56,145 nt of DNA from Erysipelothrix sp. GTDB lineage: Bacteria > Bacillota_I > Bacilli_A > Erysipelotrichales > Erysipelotrichaceae. The DNA lies in assembly GCA_012841625.1 (NCBI GenBank), contig DUUI01000055.1:1-56145 (forward strand), in the 5' to 3' direction. Positions within the stretch are counted from its first letter, which is position 1. Every line of letters starts with the position of its first letter. Below, piece by piece: positions 17,614 to 26,307 of this stretch. The notes under the pieces were generated by a model, which was given only the letters and a program-made list of their open reading frames with translations, searched no databases and had not been told where the DNA came from. The translations under genes were made by a program, and so were the position numbers.

Positions 17614-18219
17614 ATGAAAAAAAAGAAAGTTGATAAGAGAATCTTACAAACACGTCAAAGCTTATCAGATGCGCTGACGACCTTACTACAGACCAAAGCA
17701 ATTGAGACTATTACAGTGATTGATTTAGTGAGTGAAGCTCAGATTAATCGCTCAACTTTTTACTTGCATTACAATAGTTTAGAGAATTTTATGACAGATC
17801 TGGAACATGATCATTACGTACATTTTAGAAAACAAATTGTTGAATATTTTGATACTGATACAGGTTGGCTCGATCATTTAATGGACCCTGAAAAAGAAGT
17901 AACATTTACAATCTTAGATTATGTTTTTCAATTGATAGAAAAAAACACCCAAATTCAAGCGTTTATGGGTGCTCGTTTATATGATAGTGAATTTTTACTG
18001 AAAGTTGTTGATGATGGCTTTGAATCTGCCCATAAAGCACTCCTTGCTTCTGGTCATGATGTTGATATTAATCGATTCAGACAAATTTACTCATTTGTTT
18101 CAATGGGATGTGTTGGACTTATCTTTAACTGGATTGGATCAGGCATGAAAGAATCATCACAAGAAATTAGTAATTTAGCTCATAAGCTAGTTAAACATTC
18201 CCTTAAATCTAGTTACTAA
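17614..18219 (+). CDS. TetR/AcrR family regulator
   Basis: 201 residues. An N-terminal helix-turn-helix (about 10-55) contains the signature TVIDLVSEAQINRSTFYLHY; the ligand domain follows and has a C-terminal part like TetR_C_8-type regulators. AAGGAG lies 7 nt before the ATG at 17614; the in-frame TTG at 17608 is too close to that site. Divergent to, and probably repressing, the MMPL-xxxLxxG operon. Its last 4 bp overlap the convergent gene. Confidence 0.88.
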   Translation: MKKKKVDKRILQTRQSLSDALTTLLQTKAIETITVIDLVSEAQINRSTFYLHYNSLENFMTDLEHDHYVHFRKQIVEYFDTDTGWLDHLMDPEKEVTFTILDYVFQLIEKNTQIQAFMGARLYDSEFLLKVVDDGFESAHKALLASGHDVDINRFRQIYSFVSMGCVGLIFNWIGSGMKESSQEISNLAHKLVKHSLKSSY

Positions 18220-18593
18220 TTATAATACCCATGGCGACGAATCGATTGTTCAATATTGGAGCGTTGTTGTTTTCTATTATGGATTAATGAACCTACAAAT
18301 AGTCCAACAAAGGCTATCACAATATAGATAATGACATAGACCAATGCTGAGGAATTCATAAAGAATAAAGCGGTTGGAATAAAGAGTGCACCGATGATAA
18401 TGGCGACCCAAAAGAATAAGCCATTGGTTAATCCGAAAATCAGACCACTAATAAAGGCAATGCTTGGATTTATAATAAATAAGTCAGATAAAAAAGTATA
18501 CTCGCTTATCCATGGTAATACTAAATTAATAACTGGGACAATATTATACCCAATTAATGAAATTAATATGACAAGAACTAATGTCGGACCCAT
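18216..18593 (-). CDS. Small integral membrane protein of unknown function
   Basis: 125 residues with about four hydrophobic segments and a basic, Arg/Gln-rich C-terminal tail (HNRKQQRSN...). Not recognised. The frame is open to 18623, but GAGG lies 6 nt before the ATG at 18593, and a TATAAT box at 18612-18617 lies inside the longer frame, so the shorter start is chosen. Transcribed alone, between tetR and the tRNA gene. Confidence 0.65.
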   Translation of the reverse strand: MGPTLVLVILISLIGYNIVPVINLVLPWISEYTFLSDLFIINPSIAFISGLIFGLTNGLFFWVAIIIGALFIPTALFFMNSSALVYVIIYIVIAFVGLFVGSLIHNRKQQRSNIEQSIRRHGYYN

Positions 18594-18657
18594 ATAACAC
18601 CTCGTAACTGTATTATACACCAATTTTGAATGAAAATTATGATCACATCAAAATAAA

Positions 18658-18675
18658 AACCACAATTAAGTGGTT
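18658..18675 (-). terminator. Terminator of tRNA-Thr
   Basis: AACCAC (18658-18663), AATTAA loop, GTGGTT (18670-18675), then TTTATTTT on the minus strand. Confidence 0.65.
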
Positions 18676-18686
18676 GTTTTGATATC

Positions 18687-18760
18687 TGGTGCCGATACCC
18701 AGGATCGAACTGGAAGCTGAGCATTACCATTGCTCTGTTTTGCCATTAAACTATATCGGC
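18687..18760 (-). tRNA. tRNA-Thr (anticodon GGU)
   Basis: Folds as a full cloverleaf of 74 nt with CCA encoded. Acceptor stem GCCGATA/TATCGGC, a 4-bp D stem, and anticodon stem GAGCA/TGCTC with loop ATGGTAA, giving anticodon GGT. The variable loop is 4 nt, and the T stem is TCCAG/CTGGG with one G-U pair. G1-C72 and C2-G71 agree with threonine identity. A promoter (18773-18801) and terminator (18658-18675) make it a single-gene unit. Confidence 0.93.
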
Positions 18761-18772
18761 AAGTGCTAGTAT

Positions 18773-18801
18773 ATAATACTTAAAAACTAACACATTTGCA
18801 A
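18773..18801 (-). promoter_or_regulatory. Promoter of tRNA-Thr
   Basis: TTGCAA (18796-18801), 17-bp spacer, TATTAT (18773-18778), 12 bp upstream of the mature tRNA 5' end. Confidence 0.65.
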
Positions 18802-18807
18802 GCCAAT

Positions 18808-19257
18808 TTAATTTCGAACACTTTGTTGTTGACCATCAATTGTCAAGACCATTAATTCCTTTTTAGTCTCTGGATCTGTTTCAGTGCTAATTGCTTTAAA
18901 GCCTAGTTTATGAAAGAAGGCCAAAGCATCCATATTATCCATAAAACATTTCACAGTAACTTGTTGAAACTTATCAATCAAGCCTTGCATTAAAGCTTCA
19001 CCTATGCCGCTTAATCGATATGGCTCATCAACATTGATTGTTGTTACAACCATGTCTTGTTTAATCGATACAAAACCAACAATCTTACCCTCTATTTCAT
19101 ACACATGAGATTGTGAGCGTAACAGGTGATCTTCTTGAAAGCTCTGGTAATGATTAATGAAATACATCTTATCAATAAATGGATGTGCTTCAATACTATT
19201 TCTTAGCCATATATCCATTACAGCTTTTAAGTCTCTCATTTCAAAAGGTCTAATCAT
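18808..19257 (-). CDS. GNAT family N-acetyltransferase
   Basis: 149 residues with the GNAT fold: a start like MIRPFEMRDLKAVMDIW, a central strand IVGFVSIKQD, and the acetyl-CoA loop in the form YRLSGIGEALMQ (Q/RxxGxG/A) near residue 80. A final strand-helix with ALAFFHKLGF is also typical. Substrate unknown. Last gene of the minus-strand operon; it overlaps maf by 4 bp. Confidence 0.85.
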   Translation of the reverse strand: MIRPFEMRDLKAVMDIWLRNSIEAHPFIDKMYFINHYQSFQEDHLLRSQSHVYEIEGKIVGFVSIKQDMVVTTINVDEPYRLSGIGEALMQGLIDKFQQVTVKCFMDNMDALAFFHKLGFKAISTETDPETKKELMVLTIDGQQQSVRN

Positions 19258-19811
19258 TCATCTACCTCCTTTAACATTTCTGATAATGCTTCAATAGGAA
19301 AGCCAATAATTGTATTTAGATAACCTGTATAAGACTCTAGGATATTATGCTTAAAATATGCATCTTGAATCCCATAAGAGCCTGCTTTATCTAGTGGTTC
19401 ATGAATCTTTATATACTCTTTTAATGTTTCATCTGAAACTTTTTTTAAATCAACTTCAGAAACAAAGGTTTTAATTAATGTCTTATTCTTGCCCATAACA
19501 CATAATGCACTTAAGACACGATGCGCCTTACCATTAAGCTTTTGTAGCATATTAAAAGCATCTAATTCATTCATTGGTTTTTCTAATAATTCGTTGTTAA
19601 ATTCAACTATAGTATCACCACTGATAATAATATCATCTGTGTTTGATTCGACAGATAGAGCCTTATTGACAGCTAAGTGTTGAACTTGGAGTTCAGGTGA
19701 TAAGTGTTTTAAATGAAATTCATCAAAAGATGGTTGCACTGATTTAAACTCAGATACAACCTCTTTTAATAATGCTTGTCGTCTTGGGGAAGTCGAAGCA
19801 AGAATAATCAC
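19254..19811 (-). CDS. maf: Maf family nucleotide pyrophosphatase
   Basis: 185 residues. The N-terminal STSPRR motif (6-11), ISGDTIV near 63-69 and a KAGSYGIQD element match Maf/YhdE, which hydrolyses dTTP/UTP or modified nucleotides and can slow septum formation. Overlaps both neighbours (coaD and the GNAT gene) by 4 bp, so translation is coupled along the operon. Confidence 0.93.
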   Translation of the reverse strand: MIILASTSPRRQALLKEVVSEFKSVQPSFDEFHLKHLSPELQVQHLAVNKALSVESNTDDIIISGDTIVEFNNELLEKPMNELDAFNMLQKLNGKAHRVLSALCVMGKNKTLIKTFVSEVDLKKVSDETLKEYIKIHEPLDKAGSYGIQDAYFKHNILESYTGYLNTIIGFPIEALSEMLKEVDE

Positions 19812-20287
19812 TTCTCATATCTCTCTTTTAGTTTATCATCAACAAACTTTGGTACAAGTTTACTCACATCACCATGGTTCATAGCAATTTCTTTAACTGC
19901 CGATGATGATACAAATGAGTATTCAGGTTTAGAAATTAAGAATATTGTTTCAATGTCAGGATTTAACATTAGATTTGCGGTGGCTGTTCTTAGTTCAAAC
20001 TCATAATCCATGACCGCTCGAATGCCTCGTACCATGGCTCGTGCATTTGAATCTTCAGCAAGTTTTACGGTTAAACCGCTTTTTGCTACAACTCGTACAT
20101 TTTCTAAATGCTCGATTGATTTTTCAATCATCTCAACCCGTTCAACTTCAGAAAATGTTGTCGTTTTCTCAGGATTAACCATCACCGCAATCACTAACTC
20201 TTCACATAGATTTTTTGTTCTTTCAATAATATCAATATGGCCCAATGTAATTGGATCAAAAGTACCAGGATATATAATTCTTTCCAT
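19808..20287 (-). CDS. coaD: Phosphopantetheine adenylyltransferase
   Basis: Fourth step of coenzyme A synthesis, making dephospho-CoA from 4'-phosphopantetheine and ATP. 159 residues, the family length. The nucleotidyltransferase signature YPGTFDPITLGH sits at 6-17, with the second motif SSSAVKEIA near 127-135. Neighbouring rsmD, common elsewhere, is absent; here the NYN protein gene lies upstream with a 1-bp gap. Confidence 0.96.
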   Translation of the reverse strand: MERIIYPGTFDPITLGHIDIIERTKNLCEELVIAVMVNPEKTTTFSEVERVEMIEKSIEHLENVRVVAKSGLTVKLAEDSNARAMVRGIRAVMDYEFELRTATANLMLNPDIETIFLISKPEYSFVSSSAVKEIAMNHGDVSKLVPKFVDDKLKERYEK

Positions 20288-20288
20288 A

Positions 20289-20999
20289 CTAACCCCTCTT
20301 GTTCTTTATAAATACATGTTTAACATTTGAATTCCCAGTAGGTCTTTCATCCACTTCAAATTCATTCAAACTCTTAATTAATAATGACAATTTCATAAAA
20401 CCATAGTTACGCGGGTCAAAGTCAGGTCGCTTCTTATTCATCAGATTACCAACATCTGCTAAGAATGCATAACCACTATCATCTGCTACATCATCAATTG
20501 ATGTTCGAATAAGTTCGGTAACATTTGATCGTTTGCTTTCGCTGACTAATCTTCTCTTTGACAATTTTGGACTAATGACTGATAGATAGATGAATCTATC
20601 ACAGGCACTAATAAATGCGGTGGGCGTTTTTTCTTCACCCATCCCAATAACAAATTTACCTGCTTCTCTTAATCGGGTTGCGAGTCGAGTAAAATCTGAA
20701 TCAGAACTTACAATACAAAAACCATCTACTTGATCGCCATATAAAATATCCATGGCATCAATAATTAAAGCTGAGTCGGTTGCGTTTTTACCTGTTGTAT
20801 ACGCAAATTGTTGGACTGGCGTAATAGCATTCTCTAAGAGTTGTGTTTTCCATCCCTCAGTATTACTTTTGGTCCAGTCACCATATATTCTTTTGATGGT
20901 CGGAACCCCAAACTTGGCTAATTCCGCCATCATTTCATCTAATTTTCTAAATGAGGCATTATCGCCATCAATTAAAACTGCTAATTTCCTCTCGTTCAT
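20289..20999 (-). CDS. NYN domain protein (LabA/PIN-like)
   Basis: 236 residues. The N-terminal domain reads LAVLIDGDNASF, then KIYGDW-like and CIVSSDSDFTRLATRLRE elements with conserved Asp residues, matching NYN/DUF88 predicted ribonucleases of the PIN-like fold. The C-terminal part (about 165-235) looks like an OST-HTH/LOTUS-type domain, as in many LabA-like proteins. GGAGG lies 5 nt before the ATG at 20999; a further in-frame ATG at 21011 has no ribosome site. The start lies 32 bp inside the upstream gene. Confidence 0.85.
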   Translation of the reverse strand: MNERKLAVLIDGDNASFRKLDEMMAELAKFGVPTIKRIYGDWTKSNTEGWKTQLLENAITPVQQFAYTTGKNATDSALIIDAMDILYGDQVDGFCIVSSDSDFTRLATRLREAGKFVIGMGEEKTPTAFISACDRFIYLSVISPKLSKRRLVSESKRSNVTELIRTSIDDVADDSGYAFLADVGNLMNKKRPDFDPRNYGFMKLSLLIKSLNEFEVDERPTGNSNVKHVFIKNKRG

Positions 21000-22170
21000 G
21001 TTCACCTCCATTTTCTAAAATCATGTGGGCGGCTTCTTTAAAGACACCCAATAAACTATTGTCAAAGACTTCTAATGTCTTCAACTCATTTAAATCGTTG
21101 TTAATTACTTTTAATAACTGTGCTAATTCTAAAGCGTTATAACAATAGAATGTGCCCCCTACTATCTTATTGTTATCGACTAAAAATTCAATTCCGCCCT
21201 CTATCTCAAATCGCGATCTAAAGTAAGTAAATACTTGTACATCGTATTGATAGCGCTCCGTCACAGAATCACTCTCTACGACAGATAAGATTGGATTAAG
21301 GAAGATTGAATTAGTCACTCTATCCTGAACTGATTTATCTATTTCACTCTCACTAAAGTGTGGAGATTCAATATTGCCTTCGACAATAACAGCATCCACT
21401 TCAATTGTTTTCTCTGAGACGGGCTCAGTGATTTCAAATGCTAATTGGCTCATTGGTTTGATGGTTACTTTAGTACTTGCATCAAGGTCTTCAATGGTTT
21501 CAACTGTATACTTCTCTAATAATTCAATATTTTGACTAATTAATGTTTCTCTAACCGCATCTCTAAACATTAAATGATCAATCTGAGCAAATAAACGTCG
21601 CCCAACAACCAATGTTACTTCAGATCCAAAGCGTGCCATCATGCTTGCGATTTCTAAGCCTCTTAGTGATTGCGCATCAATTAAGACTCGTCTAAAAAGT
21701 TGACTGGTATGTAAAAACTGGTCAAAGGTAAAGACAAATGGTGATTGATACGGATTTTCTTCTGTCTTTGGTGCATTTATAATTAATTGAGAATACTCTA
21801 ATTCTGTCGTCTCACCTAAATACGTCAATTCTGCTTTCACTGGACTGATCACATTCAATCGTCCTTTTAGAATCTGAATATTTTTGGATTCTAATATTTC
21901 AACTAGAGCTTTATGATTCATATAGTCTAATTCATGTTGTTGATTAGATATATGTTCATAAAATTCTTCTGAGGCTTTAAAGTCATTATGTTCTAATTGA
22001 CCTGCAATTAAACTCGCTTGATAAAGAGCTAATACTTTTTCACTCTCAAAGCCGACATAATGTCCTTTACTTTTTAAGCTAGCTTCGTCGATTACGACGA
22101 TTTGACCATTTATTGAATCTATAATATTCAATAAATTACTATTTAATCCTACGATAATTGTTTTAAACAT
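20968..22170 (-). CDS. Degenerate pyridine-nucleotide-disulfide-oxidoreductase-like protein
   Basis: 400 residues. The overall layout resembles the FAD/NAD disulfide reductases: a Rossmann start (KTIIVGLNSNLLNII), and a second nucleotide-binding stretch RGLEIASMMARFGSEVTLVV near 170-190. A dimerisation-like C-terminal domain follows. However, both GxGxxG loops have lost their glycines and no CxxxxC redox pair is visible, so it is probably not a normal reductase. It lies between a membrane-anchored EIIB protein (8-bp overlap) and the NYN protein (32-bp overlap). A sensor or scaffold role is inference only. Confidence 0.6.
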   Translation of the reverse strand: MFKTIIVGLNSNLLNIIDSINGQIVVIDEASLKSKGHYVGFESEKVLALYQASLIAGQLEHNDFKASEEFYEHISNQQHELDYMNHKALVEILESKNIQILKGRLNVISPVKAELTYLGETTELEYSQLIINAPKTEENPYQSPFVFTFDQFLHTSQLFRRVLIDAQSLRGLEIASMMARFGSEVTLVVGRRLFAQIDHLMFRDAVRETLISQNIELLEKYTVETIEDLDASTKVTIKPMSQLAFEITEPVSEKTIEVDAVIVEGNIESPHFSESEIDKSVQDRVTNSIFLNPILSVVESDSVTERYQYDVQVFTYFRSRFEIEGGIEFLVDNNKIVGGTFYCYNALELAQLLKVINNDLNELKTLEVFDNSLLGVFKEAAHMILENGGEHEREEISSFN

Positions 22171-22600
22171 GTGATACCACTTTCTCTAAAGACTTATAAA
22201 TTGGTTCAACAAGTTCTTTGACAATTAATTGAACTTTTGTATTGCTTGGTCTTAAGACACCCGCAATCCCTAACGCACGAATTGATTCAACTTGTGCTAA
22301 TGATGAATCTTTAACAGTTAATAAGACTCTTGTTTGACAATGTTCAACTTTTTCAATATTGTCTAGTCCACCTAAATGTTTAACCAAATCATTTGCTAAT
22401 TGATCATAATTTGATGTATTTAACGATACCCTGGCAGGTTTCTTTAAAATACTTCTAGTCACAAACCATAGGACAACTAAACCTAAAATAGCAACTACTA
22501 CTTTAAGAGTATTTTCTTCAATAAAAATAATTCCAATAATGGAGACTATTAAAATTAAAAGCCCTATAATCAATGCTTGATTTTGTTTTGATAACTTCAT
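22163..22600 (-). CDS. Membrane-anchored PTS EIIB domain protein
   Basis: 145 residues: two membrane segments (about 9-29 and 33-50), then a glucose-type EIIB domain. The phosphorylatable cysteine is Cys88 in HCQTRV, matching CxTRLR of GlcB-type proteins, and LGGLDNIEKVE before it also fits. No EIIC permease or EIIA is nearby, so it is not an ordinary sugar transporter. AAGGAG lies 11 nt before the ATG and a TATAAT box further upstream. First gene of the operon running down to the GNAT gene. Confidence 0.8.
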   Translation of the reverse strand: MKLSKQNQALIIGLLILIVSIIGIIFIEENTLKVVVAILGLVVLWFVTRSILKKPARVSLNTSNYDQLANDLVKHLGGLDNIEKVEHCQTRVLLTVKDSSLAQVESIRALGIAGVLRPSNTKVQLIVKELVEPIYKSLEKVVSHV

Positions 22601-22624
22601 TTTACAAACACTCCTTCTTCAATA

Positions 22625-23347
22625 TTATACAACAAAGTCTACTATAATCACATGATTCGGATTGTTGATTCGTAGTGGAATAGGACTTGCGCCAAGTCCA
22701 GCTGAAACAAACATCTTTTCTTGTGGGTAGTATCCTTTGGTATATTTTGGTAATAAACCTTGGTCTGGTCCTACTAAACCTTGATTCTTTAGTCTAAATT
22801 GGCCTCCATGTGCATGACCACTAAATTGATAAGACTGCCCTTTCAGATTGAGTGGAATTGGATAATGAGATAAAACAAATGTTAATTTATCTTTTTGAAT
22901 CTCTGGAAGTTTTGGATTAAATGGATTTACGCCAATTACTTGGACATTATCATTAAGACTTATTTTTTCATCAAATAAATGATTTCTAAGATGTTTATTG
23001 AATTTATAATCATGATTTCCACTCACACTTAAAACAGTCGCAATCTTTTCGCAGTCATCAAAAAAGAGCTGAGCTTTTGTTATGTCTTTACTCAATGCTT
23101 GTCTATCAAGTGTATCGCCTGTCATTAAGATTAAATCTGGTTGTAGTCTTTTTAATTCGTTTAACAATCTTTTTAGTTTAAAACCACTATATGGAATATG
23201 TAAATCACTCAATTGAATTACTCTAAATGGTTTTAGTAAAAGGTCTGATTTCAACTTATAAAAAGAAAGCTCTAAAGAGTGATTAGAGCGATAGATAGCA
23301 CAACTTAGTCCAAGGGCCATTAAAAATGAGAGTAGCTTAGTTTTCAT
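22625..23347 (-). CDS. Metallophosphoesterase, membrane-anchored (YkuE-like)
   Basis: 240 residues with a short hydrophobic N-terminus and the calcineurin-like metal motifs LSDLH (46-50), GDTLD (77-81), GNHDY (110-114), SHYP and GHAHGGQ. Related proteins cleave phosphate esters of lipids such as UDP-diacylglucosamine. The frame extends to 23449, but I start at 23347: an extended -10 box TGGTATAAT ends 6 nt before that ATG, so the longer form would not be transcribed from it. That makes the mRNA leaderless. Confidence 0.87.
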   Translation of the reverse strand: MKTKLLSFLMALGLSCAIYRSNHSLELSFYKLKSDLLLKPFRVIQLSDLHIPYSGFKLKRLLNELKRLQPDLILMTGDTLDRQALSKDITKAQLFFDDCEKIATVLSVSGNHDYKFNKHLRNHLFDEKISLNDNVQVIGVNPFNPKLPEIQKDKLTFVLSHYPIPLNLKGQSYQFSGHAHGGQFRLKNQGLVGPDQGLLPKYTKGYYPQEKMFVSAGLGASPIPLRINNPNHVIIVDFVV

Positions 23348-23353
23348 AAGGAT

Positions 23354-23362
23354 ATTATACCA
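23354..23362 (-). promoter_or_regulatory. Extended -10 promoter, leaderless metallophosphoesterase
   Basis: TGGTATAAT on the minus strand, a perfect TGnTATAAT. The ATG follows after 6 nt (ATCCTT). No -35 is needed for this class and none is seen. Confidence 0.75.
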
Positions 23363-23369
23363 AAAGGTA

Positions 23370-23378
23370 TGGTAGAAT
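23370..23378 (+). promoter_or_regulatory. Extended -10 promoter of the DUF4236 gene
   Basis: TGGTAGAAT, 24 bp before the ATG at 23403, divergent to the leaderless promoter at 23354-23362 and only 7 bp away from it. Confidence 0.55.
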
Positions 23379-23402
23379 AGAGAAAATGACAGGAGAAATA
23401 AT

Positions 23403-24467
23403 ATGGGATTAAATTTTAGAAAAAGAATACGATTAGGAAAATATGTCAACTTAAACTTAGGTAAGACTGGCGCAGGTTTTTCCTTTGGGATTCCGGGTGC
23501 TCGCTTTAGTGTTAACTCTAAAGGGCGTAAACAAGCATCTATTGGACTTCCTGGTACAGGTCTTTATTACACAAAAGCCTTTGGGACTAAATCTAAGAAA
23601 AACACAGCCAATTCAAAAGCTCAGAATGCAACAAATAGTTTTGAACAGGCTGAGGCAGTCAATTCATATCAAAATGCTTTATACGCATTAAGTCATATTC
23701 ATAATGAAGCATACGACTTCTTTGACTTTGAGAGTGATCGTATTCAATATGTAACACGTGAAATTGGGCCTTTACAAAAAGAAGCGCTTGCTGAATTAGA
23801 AGCGTTTAAACCATCATTCTTTGATCGTCTTCTTAAAAAAGATGCAACAAAATACACAGCTCTTGAGGAAAAAGTGTATGAAGCAATGGAACAGGATGAA
23901 GAAAACCGAACGGTCCATACAGTTGAACCTGCTCTTGCGGCTGAGCTTAAAAAACTTCAGCCTAAAGCAATGGATCAGTTTATTAAGATGGTGGGTGGAT
24001 TTGATGTCTTTGATGATGATGCCGTTTCAATTTCATATCATTATTCAATGAATGTTGATGAAGCTGATGCGATTGTTGTTAATGTTACAACTAATATGGC
24101 TGAAGATATTATTGATAATGTCGTAGAAATTACAGATAAAGGTCGTTACAGTAATAAAAAGCTCTCTAAAACAGCCTTTAATCAACGTTGTTATGCCTAT
24201 ATTTGTTCACTCGCTCTTGGTGTTGCGACTGAGGCTTTGGCTGTGACACCGCTTTATCGCTGTCTTATTAACATCACCGATCAATCTGTTTCAACCGCGA
24301 CTGGCTTAGCATCGAATGAAGTTATTTTAGCGGGTGAATTTGATGAACATCAGCTGATGCAATATGATTATGAGACACTAAATCCAATTGAAGTAGTTGA
24401 GAAAAGTAGTGTTGAAATGAAGTATACCGATAGAAATGGATTCAAAGAAGTTGCTCCTATTGGGTAA
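23403..24467 (+). CDS. DUF4236 domain protein
   Basis: 354 residues. The first 55 or so (FRKRIRLGKYVNLNLGKTG, then SIGLPGTGLYY) form a DUF4236 domain, a basic, glycine-rich beta module found at protein N-termini. The remainder is helical and acidic and not recognised. No signal peptide or membrane segment. AGGAG lies 7 nt before the ATG. Function unknown. Confidence 0.8.
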   Translation: MGLNFRKRIRLGKYVNLNLGKTGAGFSFGIPGARFSVNSKGRKQASIGLPGTGLYYTKAFGTKSKKNTANSKAQNATNSFEQAEAVNSYQNALYALSHIHNEAYDFFDFESDRIQYVTREIGPLQKEALAELEAFKPSFFDRLLKKDATKYTALEEKVYEAMEQDEENRTVHTVEPALAAELKKLQPKAMDQFIKMVGGFDVFDDDAVSISYHYSMNVDEADAIVVNVTTNMAEDIIDNVVEITDKGRYSNKKLSKTAFNQRCYAYICSLALGVATEALAVTPLYRCLINITDQSVSTATGLASNEVILAGEFDEHQLMQYDYETLNPIEVVEKSSVEMKYTDRNGFKEVAPIG

Positions 24468-24472
24468 ACTGA

Positions 24473-24501
24473 TTGAAATTTAAGTCTCTCTTAAGTAATA
24501 T
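24473..24501 (+). promoter_or_regulatory. Promoter of the HxlR gene, probably leaderless
   Basis: TTGAAA (24473-24478), 17 bp, TAATAT (24496-24501). The ATG at 24508 follows after 6 nt. AAGGG between them is only 1 nt from the ATG, too close to act as a ribosome site. Confidence 0.5.
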
Positions 24502-24507
24502 AAGGGC

Positions 24508-24813
24508 ATGAAAAAAGAAGCGTGTCCATACATTACATCTGCCTTTGAGCTATTATCTCGAAAATGGTTTGGAATCATATTACATACCATTTCACTGAAT
24601 CCACAGAAGGAAGCCCATTTTAGTGATCTTAAATCTGGGATTACTAATATCACACCTCGTATTCTATCCATGAGATTATTAGAGCTTCAAGAAGAAGGTT
24701 TAATTGAAAAGTTTGATTCCGACTTACATCATGTCTATCGTCTCACTGAGAAAGGCTGTGAATTGGTCAATTCTTTAAAAGGTATTGAGGACTGGGCACA
24801 TAAATATTTATAA
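24508..24813 (+). CDS. HxlR family transcriptional regulator
   Basis: 101 residues, a complete winged-helix HxlR/MarR-like regulator: CPYITSAFELLSRKWFGIIL, then FSDLKSGITNITPRILSMRL (recognition helix) and the wing YRLTEKGCEL. The N-terminal Cys6 is at the place where redox- or aldehyde-sensing members carry their reactive cysteine. No obvious target gene is adjacent; the neighbours are DUF4236 and the end of the amylase gene. Confidence 0.88.
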   Translation: MKKEACPYITSAFELLSRKWFGIILHTISLNPQKEAHFSDLKSGITNITPRILSMRLLELQEEGLIEKFDSDLHHVYRLTEKGCELVNSLKGIEDWAHKYL

Positions 24814-24815
24814 GC

Positions 24816-24844
24816 AAAGGAGGCTAATCATAGCCTCCTTTTTT
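24816..24844. terminator. Bidirectional terminator
   Basis: AAGGAGGCTA (24817-24826), ATCA loop, TAGCCTCCTT (24831-24840), T run on the plus strand and a shorter one on the minus strand. Shared by hxlR and the amylase operon. Confidence 0.85.
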
Positions 24845-24849
24845 ACTTA

Positions 24850-26307
24850 TTAAATGACTGTATCATCCTTAACCCAACAAGAAATGCTGCGCTTATATAC
24901 TTTGAAATTTCCATAGCCATCTTCATTAATCATAACTTTATCAGGATGATTGCCTAAGTAATCAGCAAACTCTTGTCCTGCATAGTGTTCACCAACATAC
25001 ATTGAAATCAGGGAATCCTCTTTATTGGATAGAATTGTTGCGCTCGCAAATGGATGTTCTTCATCGCCATGCCTTACCCAACCAACAACATTTGGATCAT
25101 TAAAATAATCATCTTGTTGCCCGTACGCAAAGCTCTTTCGACACAACATTAGCTTTTCAAGCACTTCTGCTTTTCCTTCTTCTGGATATTCTCCCCCAAC
25201 ACCATAGTAATCACCAAAGAAGACACATGGATAGCCTTCCTGTCTTAAAAGGATGATCCCATAGGCGAGTGGCTTAAACCATGCACCGACCCAAGAACTT
25301 AACGATTGATCAGGTTGAGAGTCATGATTATCAACAAAAGTAACTGCCATCGTCGGATTAGATTGAACCAGTGTGTTATCAAATATTTTTCGTAAGTCAT
25401 AGAGTTCATTCGCTAAACTTGCTTGATGGAAATTAAAATGTAAACCAACATCAAATAAGTCAATCTCAAAATCAGTTTGATATGTAAAGTTGCGACTCTT
25501 ATCTAAATCAGCAGTCCAATATTCACCAAAAATATAGAAACCTTCTTTTTGTTTTTCTAACGTATGCTTCACAAAGTCCCGTATAAAATAATCATTGATA
25601 TGCCTCATCGCATCGAGTCTAAAGCCATCAACCCCCGTTGTTTCAACTAACCAGTCTGAGTAATGAAAAAGTTCTTCTCTTACTTCTGGGTGTGAGTGAT
25701 TGATATCAGCAAACATCAAATAATCATAATTGCCCTTCTCACCGGATACACCTAATGACCAATCTTTATTTTCACCAAGAATTTTGTAGACTCCATTCTC
25801 ACCACTTAAATGATCATAATCAACCCCTGTAAAATGATTGAAGTTCCATTTAAATTCTGAATATTTTCCCTTACGCCCTGGAAAATCAAATCCTGTGAAG
25901 CCCTCAATATCATAAGGCTCACTGATTTCTTCCAAGCGATTGTCAGGATTTACTTTAACGACTTTAAAAACTTCACTATAATCAGCACCTGCTTTATGAT
26001 TTAAAACAATATCAGCATAAACACTGATTCCATGCTCATGCGCTGTTTCAATTAGTGTTAAAAGTTCTTCTTTCGTTCCATATTTAGTTCTTATTTGTCC
26101 TTTTTGATCAAATTCGCCTAAATCAAATAAATCATAAATTCCATACCCAACATCAAATTCAGAAGTTGCCTTAGACATTGGAGGTAACCAAATAGAAGTA
26201 AAACCGATTTCTTTGTACTTCTCTATTTCAGAAGTCATCCATTTATAGAAGTTTCCCTCAGCGCTGACATACCACTCAAAGCCTTGGAACATAATACCAT
26301 TACTCAT
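24850..26307 (-). CDS. Cytoplasmic alpha-amylase (GH13)
   Basis: 485 residues without a signal peptide. It starts MFQGFEWY, as intracellular GH13_5-type amylases do, and shows the conserved regions: DIVLNHKAG, the nucleophile Asp in GFRLDAMRH, the acid Glu in FGEYW and the transition-state Asp in FVDNHDSQ. It hydrolyses alpha-1,4-glucans, so it may mobilise internal glycogen-like stores. Last gene of the operon with ppx, ppk, barnase and barstar; it overlaps barstar by 1 bp (TAATG). Terminator at 24816-24844. Confidence 0.93.
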   Translation of the reverse strand: MSNGIMFQGFEWYVSAEGNFYKWMTSEIEKYKEIGFTSIWLPPMSKATSEFDVGYGIYDLFDLGEFDQKGQIRTKYGTKEELLTLIETAHEHGISVYADIVLNHKAGADYSEVFKVVKVNPDNRLEEISEPYDIEGFTGFDFPGRKGKYSEFKWNFNHFTGVDYDHLSGENGVYKILGENKDWSLGVSGEKGNYDYLMFADINHSHPEVREELFHYSDWLVETTGVDGFRLDAMRHINDYFIRDFVKHTLEKQKEGFYIFGEYWTADLDKSRNFTYQTDFEIDLFDVGLHFNFHQASLANELYDLRKIFDNTLVQSNPTMAVTFVDNHDSQPDQSLSSWVGAWFKPLAYGIILLRQEGYPCVFFGDYYGVGGEYPEEGKAEVLEKLMLCRKSFAYGQQDDYFNDPNVVGWVRHGDEEHPFASATILSNKEDSLISMYVGEHYAGQEFADYLGNHPDKVMINEDGYGNFKVYKRSISCWVKDDTVI

